NCBI RefSeq assembly: GCF_011759585.1
Contig: NZ_JAAOYV010000001.1
Span: 992,001 to 1,056,000, forward strand
DNA: 64,000 nt
Source of the DNA: Frigoribacterium endophyticum
GTDB lineage: Bacteria; Actinomycetota; Actinomycetes; Actinomycetales; Microbacteriaceae
Reading direction: 5' to 3'
Below the pieces are notes generated by a model, which made no database searches, was not told where the DNA came from, and was given only the letters and a program-made list of their open reading frames with translations. Below are positions 55,291-63,140 of this stretch, one piece after another; the first letter of the stretch is position 1; the number at the start of each line of letters is the position of its first letter. A program made the position numbers and the translations under genes.

Positions 55291-55923
55291 GTGAGCACCA
55301 AGACCGTCGTCGTCGTCAGCGCCGGGCTCAGCCAGCCCTCCTCCACGCGGCTGCTCGCCGACCGCCTCGCCGAGGCGACCGCCCGTGAGCTGCTCGCCGG
55401 CGGGACGCCCGCCCGCGTCGAGGTCGTCGAGCTGCGCGACCTGGCGCACGAGATCACCGACGCCCTGCTCACGGGGTTCGCTCCGGAGGCGCTGGCCGCG
55501 GCCCTGGAGCAGGTCGCGCGGGCAGACGGCCTGATCGCCGTCACTCCTGTGTTCACCGCGTCGTACAGCGGCCTGTTCAAGTCGTTCTTCGACGTGCTCG
55601 ACAAGGACGCCCTGAGCGGGACCCCGGTGCTGCTCGGGGCGACCGCGGGCACGGCGCGCCACTCGCTCGTGCTCGACCACGCGCTCCGGCCGCTGTTCTC
55701 GTACCTGCGGGCGGTCGTGTCGCCGACGGCCGTCTTCGCCGCCTCGGAGGACTGGGGCGGGGGAGACGAGACGACGACGGGCCTGCCTGAGCGCGTCAGC
55801 CGCGCCGCCGGCGAGTTCGCCGCCCTCGTCGCCCGCCACGACACCGAGCGCGACGACCCGTTCGCCGACGTCGTGCCGTTCGCCGAGCAGCTGCGCCGCC
55901 TCGGCGGTGACACGACGCCGTAG
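55291..55923 (+). CDS. NAD(P)H-dependent FMN reductase (CE1759-like)
   Basis: A 210-residue flavodoxin-like reductase. It begins KTVVVVSAGLSQPSSTRLLADRLAEA, has ITPVF-type flavin loop (IAVTPVFTASYSGLFKSFFDVLD) and VLLGATAGTARHSLVLDHALRPLFSYLRAVVSP, which are marks of the CE1759 FMN reductases. It would supply reduced FMN to the monooxygenase encoded upstream. The GTG follows GACAGGAGCACC. The tail ends LRRLGGDTTP. Confidence 0.88.
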   Translation: MSTKTVVVVSAGLSQPSSTRLLADRLAEATARELLAGGTPARVEVVELRDLAHEITDALLTGFAPEALAAALEQVARADGLIAVTPVFTASYSGLFKSFFDVLDKDALSGTPVLLGATAGTARHSLVLDHALRPLFSYLRAVVSPTAVFAASEDWGGGDETTTGLPERVSRAAGEFAALVARHDTERDDPFADVVPFAEQLRRLGGDTTP

Positions 55924-56024
55924 CCCGCCGCGCCGCGGCACGGCCCTCCGCGCCGCGCCGCAGCACGACGCGGGGCATGATCGGACGCCGCGCACGGTTC
56001 ACCCCGACAGACCCAGGAGGACCC

Positions 56025-56900
56025 ATGGCCGACGCCACGCCCCGAACGCCCGACCCCACGCCCCGCACTCCCGACGCCGCCTCGGCGGCCGCCGAGCTCG
56101 AGCGCTTCCGCGCTCTCCGGCACGCCCACGTCGTCGGCGCCCGCGGCCCGCTCGCCCTCGTGAACACGCAGTGGGTCGACTCGCCCCAGCCGATCTGGGG
56201 CGTGCCGGGCACGTGGGAGCCGACCTCCGCGGGCGTCTCCGGTCTGCGGGTGACGGCCGCCGCCTCCGACGGGATCGTGGTCGACGGCGACCTCGTCGAC
56301 GGCTCGGTGCTGGTCTCGGGGGACGACGCGATCACCCCGAGCAGCGTGCGGTTCTCCGACACCGTCACCGGCACCGTGGTCGCGAACGACGACCGCACGA
56401 GCTGGGCGCTCCGCGTCTGGGACGCCGCGTCGCCCGACATCGGCCGCTTCGGCGAGATCGACGCGTTCCCCCACGACCCGGCCTGGGTCGTCACCGCCGA
56501 GTTCGTCCGCAGCGAGGAGGGGGCGGAGGTCGACATCCGCCACCAGGCCGACCTCGAGCTGAGCCGGCCGAAGCCGCTGCCGGGCGTCATCCGCGTCACC
56601 CTGGGCGGCGTCGAGCACGAGCTGGTCGCGTTCCCGGCCGGGCAGGGCGACCGCCTCCAGCTCGTCTTCTCCGACGGCACGACCGGCGACAGCACCTACT
56701 CCGTCGGCCGCTTCCTCTTCCCGACGCCGTCCGACGACGGCACGATCGTGCTCGACTTCAACCGGGCGGTGCTGCCGCCCTGCGCCTTCAGCTACGCGTT
56801 CAACTGCCCGGTGCCGCCGCCGCAGAACCGGCTCACGGTCGCGGTCGAGGCGGGCGAGAAGACCGTGCTCGACACGGCCGGGGCCCCGCTGCACGAGTAG
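56025..56900 (+). CDS. DUF1684 family protein
   Basis: A 291-residue cytosolic protein. The C-terminal half has the DUF1684 pattern GDSTYSVGRFLFP and VLDFNRAVLPPCAFSYAFNCPVPPPQNRLTVAVEAGEKT, with two Cys near residue 265 and 273. Residues 1-25 repeat the phrase TPRTPDPTPRTPD. The ATG at 56025 is chosen because AGGAGG lies four bases upstream. Function is unknown. Confidence 0.88.
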   Translation: MADATPRTPDPTPRTPDAASAAAELERFRALRHAHVVGARGPLALVNTQWVDSPQPIWGVPGTWEPTSAGVSGLRVTAAASDGIVVDGDLVDGSVLVSGDDAITPSSVRFSDTVTGTVVANDDRTSWALRVWDAASPDIGRFGEIDAFPHDPAWVVTAEFVRSEEGAEVDIRHQADLELSRPKPLPGVIRVTLGGVEHELVAFPAGQGDRLQLVFSDGTTGDSTYSVGRFLFPTPSDDGTIVLDFNRAVLPPCAFSYAFNCPVPPPQNRLTVAVEAGEKTVLDTAGAPLHE

Positions 56901-56948
56901 CGCAGGGGCGCGGCCGGGCGGGCCCCCGTCAGGTGGCAAGATCGACGG

Positions 56949-58604
56949 GTGTTCATCCTCGTCCGCCGTCTCGACGACGGCGACGTCGAGCTGACGCCGT
57001 GGAGCCGCGAGGCCCCGGGCGCCCCGCTCGCTCCCGGTCCCTCCCGCACGATCGCCGACGGCGAGCTCGCCGAGGTGGTCAGGAGGCGCGAGGCCGACCC
57101 CGAGGTCGCGTCGCGGCCCCGCTGGGTCTGGGACGACACCCCGCGGTGGTACCCGCGCCTCCTCGAGGCCGGCGTCCGCGTCGCCCGCTGCGTCGACCTG
57201 CGCCTGTGCCACGCCCTGCTGCGTGCCTCGACCGCCACCGTCGGCTCCGAGCTGCACGGGGCCCCTCGGGGGCCGTGGGACGTGCCCCAGGCGAGCGAGT
57301 CCCCGCGGGACGGGCTCTTCGACGTCCTGCCCGAGTCCCTCCCCGACCCCGCGGCCGAGTTCGCCCGTCAGCGTGCGGCGATCGAGGCCGCCGCGGGGCG
57401 GGGCAGGCTCGAGCTGCTGACGGCCGCCGAGTCGACGGGGGCCCTGATCGCCGTCGAGATGCGTCACCGCGGCGTGCCCTGGTCGCCCGTCGTGCACGAC
57501 CGGCTGCTGACCGAGATCCTCGGGCCGCGGCCCGCGCCGGGCGAGCGCCCGAGCCGCATGCGCGCCGACCTCGCCGAGGTGCGCGAGGCGCTCGGGGCGC
57601 CCGACCTCAACCCCGACTCGCCCGCCGAGCTCGTCCGGGCTCTGCAAGGCGCCGGCGTCATGGCCGCGTCGACGAGCAAGTGGGAGCTCGAGCGGCACGA
57701 CCACCCCGTCGTCGAGCCCCTGCTGCGGTACAAGAAGAAGCAGCGGCTGCTCGTCGCGAACGGCTGGGCCTGGCTCGACGCGTGGGTGCACGACGGCCGC
57801 TTCCGCCCCGACTACGTGCCGGGCGGGGTCGTGACCGGGCGCTGGGCGACGAGCGGGGGAGGCGCGCTGCAGCTGCCGAGGGCGGTGCGCGCCGCCGTCG
57901 TGGCCGACCCGGGCTGGTCGCTCGTCGTGGCCGACGCCTCGCAGCTCGAGCCGCGCATCCTCACCGGCCTCAGCGGCGACCGGGCGATGGCCGCCGCGGG
58001 GGAGGGCGACCTCTACGAGGGCATCGTCGCGAGCGGTGCCGTCGCGAGCCGCGCCGAGGCGAAGGTCGCGATGCTCGGCGCCATGTACGGTGCGACCCAG
58101 GGCGAGAGCGGGCGCCTCGTGCCCCGGCTGGCACGGAGATTCCCCCAGGCGATGCAGTTCGTCGAGGACGCGGCGCGGACGGGCGAGGCGGGCGGCGTGG
58201 TCAGCACGCTCCTCGGCCGCACCTCGCCCTCGTCGGCCGACGGCGCCGACGAGCTGCCGCCCGAGATGCCCCGCGCCGCGGTCGACCGCGACGCGCGCTC
58301 GTGGGGCCGATTCACGCGCAACTTCGTCGTCCAGGGCACCGCCGCGGAGTGGGCGCTGTGCTGGATGGGCGCGCTGCGCTCCCGGGTGCACGACCGCTGG
58401 GGCCACCTCGGCGACGGCGCTCCGCACCTCGTCTTCTTCCTCCACGACGAGGTCGTGCTGCAGGCACCGCGGGAGGCGGCGGCGGAGGTCGCCGAGATCG
58501 TCACGGAGGCCGCGGCGGAGGCCGGGCGCCTCCTCTTCGGCTCGGCGCCGGTGCGGTTCCCGCTCACAGTGGCGGTCGTCGACGACTACTCGCAGGCCAA
58601 GTGA
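56949..58604 (+). CDS. Family A DNA polymerase-like protein (bifunctional exonuclease/polymerase type)
   Basis: A 551-residue PolA-like protein, far shorter than DNA polymerase I and without a 5' nuclease domain. Residues 1-170 are a poorly conserved exonuclease-like part; the polymerase domain follows. Motif A reads VVADASQLEPRIL (DYSQIELR in Pol I), motif B AKVAMLGAMYGATQG, and motif C FFLHDEVVLQ with the catalytic Asp and Glu. The Asp of motif A is present, so activity is possible. This second polA-like gene is common in actinobacteria and of uncertain role. The GTG at 56949 has CAAGAT six bases upstream, so it is probably leaderless. Confidence 0.85.
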   Translation: MFILVRRLDDGDVELTPWSREAPGAPLAPGPSRTIADGELAEVVRRREADPEVASRPRWVWDDTPRWYPRLLEAGVRVARCVDLRLCHALLRASTATVGSELHGAPRGPWDVPQASESPRDGLFDVLPESLPDPAAEFARQRAAIEAAAGRGRLELLTAAESTGALIAVEMRHRGVPWSPVVHDRLLTEILGPRPAPGERPSRMRADLAEVREALGAPDLNPDSPAELVRALQGAGVMAASTSKWELERHDHPVVEPLLRYKKKQRLLVANGWAWLDAWVHDGRFRPDYVPGGVVTGRWATSGGGALQLPRAVRAAVVADPGWSLVVADASQLEPRILTGLSGDRAMAAAGEGDLYEGIVASGAVASRAEAKVAMLGAMYGATQGESGRLVPRLARRFPQAMQFVEDAARTGEAGGVVSTLLGRTSPSSADGADELPPEMPRAAVDRDARSWGRFTRNFVVQGTAAEWALCWMGALRSRVHDRWGHLGDGAPHLVFFLHDEVVLQAPREAAAEVAEIVTEAAAEAGRLLFGSAPVRFPLTVAVVDDYSQAK

Positions 58605-58672
58605 CGGGCCGGCCCGCGGCGCGCGCCTCGTCCGCCCACGCCGACGCGCCCGGGCGCACAGCTGTTACACGG

Positions 58673-58702
58673 TTGTGATGCACGGGCGGCATCTGCGATG
58701 AT
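58673..58702 (+). promoter_or_regulatory. Promoter of the DUF3145 gene
   Basis: TTGTGA (58673-58678) and GATGAT (58697-58702) are spaced by 18 bases. The transcript would have a leader of about 110 bases with a ribosome binding site (TGGAGGA). The leader has no recognised riboswitch. Confidence 0.5.
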
Positions 58703-58817
58703 CTCCCCAGCGGGCTCGCCCGCGCACAACTGAACACGCACGAGAGCAACGATCGCAGCCGAGCTGCACCGTTCGAGAGGTCGATGGGGAAGTCGCACCT
58801 GACCGAATGGAGGAATC

Positions 58818-59321
58818 GTGGCTGCTGCAATGGCTCGGGGAGTGCTCTACGTGCATTCATCCCCTCGTGCACTGTGCCCACACGTGGAGTGGGCGGTCGG
58901 TCGTGCCCTCGGGCACGCCGTCAACTTCGCGTGGGTCGACCAGCCCGTGCTGAAGGGCTCCCAGCGCACCGAGTTCTCCTGGCAGGGAGACGAGGGCGCG
59001 GGTGCCCGCATCGCCTCTGCCCTCCGGGGCTGGGAGCACCTCCGCTACGAGGTGACGGAGGACCCGGGCGCCGAGAACGACGGCGGGCGGTGGATGCACT
59101 CGCCCGACCTCGGCGTGTTCTTCGCCCAGACCGACACCGCGGGCAACACGGTCGTCCCCGAGGACCGCATCCGGTACGCCATGGATATCGCGGGCTCGAA
59201 CGCGCTCGAGCTGCACCGCGAGCTCCGGCTCGCGCTCGGGCAGGCGTGGGACGACGAGCTCGAGCCGTTCCGCCACAGCGGCGAGGGCAACCCCGTCGTG
59301 TGGCTGCACAAGGTGGGCTGA
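58818..59321 (+). CDS. DUF3145 family protein
   Basis: A 167-residue actinobacterial protein of unknown function with all marks of DUF3145: RGVLYVHSSPRALCPHVEWAVGRALG, FSWQGDEGAGARIASALRGWEHLRYEVTEDP, RWMHSPDLGVFFAQTDTAGNTVVPEDRIRYAMD. The GTG start at 58818 has GGAGGAA six bases upstream; ATG at 58830 is an alternative. Its position next to the fatty acid operon is common in actinobacteria, though no link has been shown here. It converges with fabF over a strong hairpin. Confidence 0.92.
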   Translation: MAAAMARGVLYVHSSPRALCPHVEWAVGRALGHAVNFAWVDQPVLKGSQRTEFSWQGDEGAGARIASALRGWEHLRYEVTEDPGAENDGGRWMHSPDLGVFFAQTDTAGNTVVPEDRIRYAMDIAGSNALELHRELRLALGQAWDDELEPFRHSGEGNPVVWLHKVG

Positions 59322-59354
59322 CCGCTCGGCCGACCCGCGCCTCCCGGGTCACGT

Positions 59355-59392
59355 GACGAAGGCCGGCACCCTCGCGGGTGCCGGCCTTCGTC
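59355..59392. terminator. Bidirectional terminator between the DUF3145 gene and fabF
   Basis: A 17-base perfect stem (GACGAAGGCCGGCACCC and complement) with loop TCGC lies between two convergent genes. Short TCGTC/GACGA tails follow on both sides. Confidence 0.85.
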
Positions 59393-59430
59393 GTGCTCGC
59401 TGCGACGCGTCGAGGCGCGTCGCGCCGTGG

Positions 59431-60669
59431 TCAGACCGAGCGGAACGCGATGACCGCGTTGTGGCCTCCGAAGCCGAACGAGTTGCTGATCGCGACGATC
59501 TGGCCGTCGGGGAGGCGACGCGGCTCGCCGAGCACGACGTCGAGGTCGATCTCGTCGTCCATCTGCGTGACGTTGATCGTCGGGGGAGCGATCTTCTCCT
59601 GCAGCGCCTTGACGGTGAAGACCGCCTCGATCGCGCCGGCCCCGCCGAGGAGGTGCCCGGTCGCGGCCTTCGTGGCCGACACGACGAGCTTGGAGGTGTG
59701 GTCGCCGAAGACGCGCTTGATGGCGCGGTACTCGGCGATGTCGCCCACCGGCGTGCTCGTGGCGTGCGCGTTGACGTGCACGACCTGCTCGCGCTCGACG
59801 CCGGCGGCCTCGAGCGTGGCGACGACGGCACGAGCCGCTCCGGAGCCCTCGGGGTCGGGGGCGGTGATGTGGTACGAGTCGCTGGTCACGTCGCCGCCGA
59901 TCAGCTCGGCGTAGATCTTGGCGCCGCGGGCGAGCGCGTGCTCCTCGGTCTCGAGGACGAGCGCCGCGCCTCCCTCGCCCAGGACGAAGCCGTCGCGGGT
60001 GACGTCGTACGGGCGCGAGGCGGTCGCCGGGTCGTCGTTGCGCTTCGAGAGGGCCTGCATGGCCGCGAACGACGCGAGCGGCATGGGGTGGATCGCCGCC
60101 TCGGAGCCGCCCGCGATGATGATGTCGGCGAGGCCCTGCTGCAGGTGCGAGTACGCGTTGGCGATGGACTCGGTGCTGGAGGCGCAGGCCGACACGACGG
60201 TGCGGGCGCCGGCCCGGGCGCCGAGGCCCATCGAGATGGCCGCGGCGGGGCCGTTGGGCATGAGCATCGGGACGGTCATGGGCAGGACCCGGCGGGGGCC
60301 CTTCTCGCGGAGGGTGTCCCAGGCGTCGAGGAGGGTCCAGACGCCGCCGATGCCGGTGGCCCAGTCGACGCCGAAGCGCTCGGGGACGACCTCGGGGGAG
60401 CCCGCGTCGGCCCAGGCCTCGCGCGCCGCCGTGAGGGCGAACTGGCTGGAGGGGTCGAGCCGCTTCGTCTCGCGGCGGTCGAGCACGTCGGCCGAGGGCG
60501 TCCGCGCCTGGCCAGCGATGGTGACGGGCAGCTCGTACTTGGCGACCCAGTCCTGCTCGAGGGTCGTGATGCCGGACTGGCCGGCGAGGAGGTTGGCCCA
60601 GCTGTCGACGGCGGTGCCGCCGAGGGGCGAGGTCGCACCGATGCCGGTGACGACGATCTTCTTGGTCAT
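59431..60669 (-). CDS. fabF: Beta-ketoacyl-ACP synthase II
   Basis: Elongating condensing enzyme of type II fatty acid synthesis. The 412-residue product has the catalytic Cys in VSACASSTES, the first His in VNAHATSTPVGD, and the second in SATKAATGHLLGGAG, and ends SNSFGFGGHNAVIAF. It is the last gene of the - strand operon fabD-fabH-acpP-fabF. The ATG at 60669 follows CCAGGGAGAACCGTC. A GC-rich hairpin in the 112-base gap to acpP may lower its expression relative to acpP. Confidence 0.95.
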   Translation of the reverse strand: MTKKIVVTGIGATSPLGGTAVDSWANLLAGQSGITTLEQDWVAKYELPVTIAGQARTPSADVLDRRETKRLDPSSQFALTAAREAWADAGSPEVVPERFGVDWATGIGGVWTLLDAWDTLREKGPRRVLPMTVPMLMPNGPAAAISMGLGARAGARTVVSACASSTESIANAYSHLQQGLADIIIAGGSEAAIHPMPLASFAAMQALSKRNDDPATASRPYDVTRDGFVLGEGGAALVLETEEHALARGAKIYAELIGGDVTSDSYHITAPDPEGSGAARAVVATLEAAGVEREQVVHVNAHATSTPVGDIAEYRAIKRVFGDHTSKLVVSATKAATGHLLGGAGAIEAVFTVKALQEKIAPPTINVTQMDDEIDLDVVLGEPRRLPDGQIVAISNSFGFGGHNAVIAFRSV

Positions 60670-60741
60670 GACGGTTCTCCCTGGAGTGGCGCTGTCGCCC
60701 GGCCGTGCGGGGGCGCGACGGAGAGCGGCGGAACGGGTGCG

Positions 60742-60773
60742 CCCGGCCGGCCCCTGCGGGCCGGGCCGGGCCG
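60742..60773 (-). terminator. GC-rich hairpin between acpP and fabF
   Basis: CCCGGCCGGCCC and GGGCCGGGCCGGG pair with one bulge around loop CTGC. It begins nine bases downstream of the acpP stop and may act as a partial terminator or a 3' end protector. Confidence 0.5.
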
Positions 60774-60781
60774 CGACGTCG

Positions 60782-61030
60782 TTAGTCCTGCGCCTTGGTG
60801 ATGAAGGTGACGGCGTCGCCGACGGTCTTGAGGTTCTTGACCTCTTCGTCGGGGATCTTCACGTCGAACTTCTCTTCTGCGTTGACGACGATCGTCATCA
60901 TCGAGATGGAGTCGATGTCCAGGTCGTCGGTGAACGACTTGTCCATCTCGACGGTGTCGGTCGCGATGCCCGTCTCGTCGTTGACGAGCTCGGCCAGGCC
61001 GGCGAGGACTTCTTCGGTGGACAGTGCCAT
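60782..61030 (-). CDS. acpP: Acyl carrier protein
   Basis: Carries growing acyl chains on a phosphopantetheine arm attached to Ser 41 (DLDIDSISMM). The 82-residue acidic protein starts MALSTEEVLAGLAELVNDET. The ATG at 61030 follows AAGGAGAACAACACC. A -10-like TATAGG in the gap to fabH (about 61073-61078, - strand) hints at an extra promoter, as ACP is needed in great amounts. Confidence 0.95.
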   Translation of the reverse strand: MALSTEEVLAGLAELVNDETGIATDTVEMDKSFTDDLDIDSISMMTIVVNAEEKFDVKIPDEEVKNLKTVGDAVTFITKAQD

Positions 61031-61110
61031 GGTGTTGTTCTCCTTGAGGGGGTGTCGTGGTGACCGAGGTAGAGCCTATACAGGCGGGGGCGAGGGGGAG
61101 GCGCGGCGCG

Positions 61111-62121
61111 CTACGGCAGGACGACGACCTGGGCGCCGAACACGAGGCCCGCGCCGAAGCCGATCTGCAGCGACAGGCCGCCGCTGAGCTCGGGGTGCTC
61201 CTCGAGCAGGCGGTGCGTCGCGAGCGGGATGCTGGCGGCCGAGGTGTTGCCGGTGGTCGCGATGTCGCGGCCGATCACGACGGTGTCGGGCAGCCCGAGC
61301 TGCTTGGCGAACTCGTCGATGATGCGCATGTTGGCCTGGTGCGGCACGAAGGCGGCGAGCTGGTCGCTCGTGACGCCGGCCCGCTCGAGGGCGAGCTTCG
61401 CGACCTTGACCATCTCCCAGACGGCCCAGCGGAACACCGTGGGGCCCTCCTGGCGGAGCGTCGGCCAGGCGACCTCACCGGCGCCCTCGCGGTACTCCTG
61501 CATGGTCGACGTCATGCCGATCGCGTCCCACTTGCTGCCGTCGGAGCCCCAGACGGTCGGTGAGATGCCGACCGTGTCGCTCGGGCCGACGATCGCCGCG
61601 CCCGCGCCGTCGGCGAGGAGGAACGAGATCGTGCGGTCGGTCGGGTCGATGATGTCGCTGAGCTTCTCGGCGCCGACGACGAGCACGTGCTCGGCGAGGC
61701 CGCTGCGCACGAACGAGTCGGCCTGGGCGATGCCGTAGGCGTAGCCGGCGCAGGCGGCGCTGATGTCGTACGCCGCGGCGGGGTTCGCGCCGATGCGCTC
61801 GGCGAGCAGGGTGGCGACGGAGGGCGTCGCCACGCCGCCGCTGACGGTCGAGACGAGCACGACCCCGATCTGGTCGGGGCGGATGCCGGCGCGCTCGATC
61901 GCCTGGCGGGCGGCCGTCTCGGCGAGGTCGACGACGTGGACGTCCTTCGAGGCGCGGACCCGGGTGATCACGCCGGTGCGCTGCTGGATCCACTCGTCGG
62001 AGGAGTTGATCGGCTCGATGATGTCGGCGTTGGGCACGACGTTCTCGCCGCGGGCGGCGCCGAGCGAGAGGATGCGCGTGTACGCCGCACCGGTGGTCTG
62101 GTTCATCTGGGGGGTGGTCAT
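61111..62121 (-). CDS. fabH: Beta-ketoacyl-ACP synthase III
   Basis: Starts fatty acid synthesis by joining an acyl-CoA primer with malonyl-ACP. The 336-residue product has the catalytic Cys in ISAACAGYAYG, His in FVPHQANMRI and Asn in GNTSAASIPLA. In actinobacteria it often uses branched primers, giving iso/anteiso acids; the primer cannot be read from the sequence. The ATG overlaps the fabD stop by four bases. Confidence 0.95.
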   Translation of the reverse strand: MTTPQMNQTTGAAYTRILSLGAARGENVVPNADIIEPINSSDEWIQQRTGVITRVRASKDVHVVDLAETAARQAIERAGIRPDQIGVVLVSTVSGGVATPSVATLLAERIGANPAAAYDISAACAGYAYGIAQADSFVRSGLAEHVLVVGAEKLSDIIDPTDRTISFLLADGAGAAIVGPSDTVGISPTVWGSDGSKWDAIGMTSTMQEYREGAGEVAWPTLRQEGPTVFRWAVWEMVKVAKLALERAGVTSDQLAAFVPHQANMRIIDEFAKQLGLPDTVVIGRDIATTGNTSAASIPLATHRLLEEHPELSGGLSLQIGFGAGLVFGAQVVVLP

Positions 62122-63038
62122 GCTGCTCCCTCGAGGAGGTCGACGGCGGCCTGGAGGTCGTCGGGGGTCTTGACGGCGACGCTGGGGACGCCGCGGAGGG
62201 CGCGCTTGGCGAGCCCGGTCAGGGCGCCGGCCGGCGCGAGCTCGACGATGCCGGTCACGCCCTCCGCCGCGAACGACTCCATCGTGGCGTCCCAGCGGAC
62301 GGGCGAGGCCACCTGACCCACGAGCAGCTCGACGAAGCGGGGGCCCGAAGTGACGACGGTGCCGTCGTGGTTGGTCCAGAGGCGGAGCGTCGGGTCGGCG
62401 GGCGTCACCGAGGAGGCGGCGGTGCGGAGGGCCTCGACGGCCGGCTCCATGAAGCGCGTGTGGAACGCGCCGGCCACCTGCAGCGGGACGACCCGGGCCC
62501 TGGCGGGGGGCTGCTCGGCGAGGGCCGCGAGGCCGGCCAGCTCACCCGCGACGACGATCTGTCCGCCGCCGTTGTAGTTGGCGGGCGACAGGCCCAGCTC
62601 GGCGAGGCGGGCAGTGAGCTCGTCGGCGTCCCCGCCGAGCACGGCGCTCATGCCGGTCTCGACCTGGGCCGCGGCGGCGGCCATGGCGCGCCCGCGCTCG
62701 GCGACGAGGCGGACGGCCTCCTCGTCGGTGAGGACGCCGCTGACCGCTGCTGCGGTGAACTCGCCCACGGAGTGGCCGGCGACGCCGCCGACCCGGCCGC
62801 GGTCGACGCGGGCGAAGAGGGCGTGCGCCGTCAGCAGGCCGGCGGCGACGATGAGCGGCTGCGCCACCGCGGTGTCGCGGATGGTGTCGGCGTCGGAGGT
62901 CGTGCCGTGCGCGACCAGGTCGAGGCCGGAGGCCGTGCTCAGCGTCTCGAGGAGGCCGCGGCTCTCCGGGTCGGCGAGCCAGGGGGCGAGGAAGCCGGGG
63001 GACTGGGAGCCCTGCCCGGGCGCTACGACAACGATCAC
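62118..63038 (-). CDS. fabD: ACP S-malonyltransferase
   Basis: Moves malonyl from CoA to ACP. The 306-residue product has VVVAPGQGSQ at the N-terminus, the active-site GHSVGEF and the later conserved FHTRFME with the catalytic His. The GTG at 63038-63036 is chosen because the box CATGAT (- strand, 63045-63050) lies six bases upstream and the family start fits; longer in-frame starts run through the promoter region. It heads the operon and probably answers to the PucR-like regulator encoded upstream. Confidence 0.94.
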   Translation of the reverse strand: MIVVVAPGQGSQSPGFLAPWLADPESRGLLETLSTASGLDLVAHGTTSDADTIRDTAVAQPLIVAAGLLTAHALFARVDRGRVGGVAGHSVGEFTAAAVSGVLTDEEAVRLVAERGRAMAAAAAQVETGMSAVLGGDADELTARLAELGLSPANYNGGGQIVVAGELAGLAALAEQPPARARVVPLQVAGAFHTRFMEPAVEALRTAASSVTPADPTLRLWTNHDGTVVTSGPRFVELLVGQVASPVRWDATMESFAAEGVTGIVELAPAGALTGLAKRALRGVPSVAVKTPDDLQAAVDLLEGAA

Positions 63039-63044
63039 TGCTCC

Positions 63045-63114
63045 ATCATGCCCTCGACACCGTGGGCCGTGGTGTAGCAACTCGACCAAAGATCGCGACG
63101 AGCCTTGTCGATCT
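63045..63114 (-). promoter_or_regulatory. fabD promoter and candidate regulator site
   Basis: The -10-like CATGAT at 63045-63050 (- strand) lies six bases before the fabD GTG. Further upstream, at 63090-63114, an imperfect dyad with arms AGATCGCGAC and GTCGATCT (24-25 bases overall) is a candidate operator for the PucR/FasR-type protein encoded next to it. Confidence 0.45.
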
Positions 63115-63140
63115 CCACGAGGCGCCGCCTCCGGCACGCG

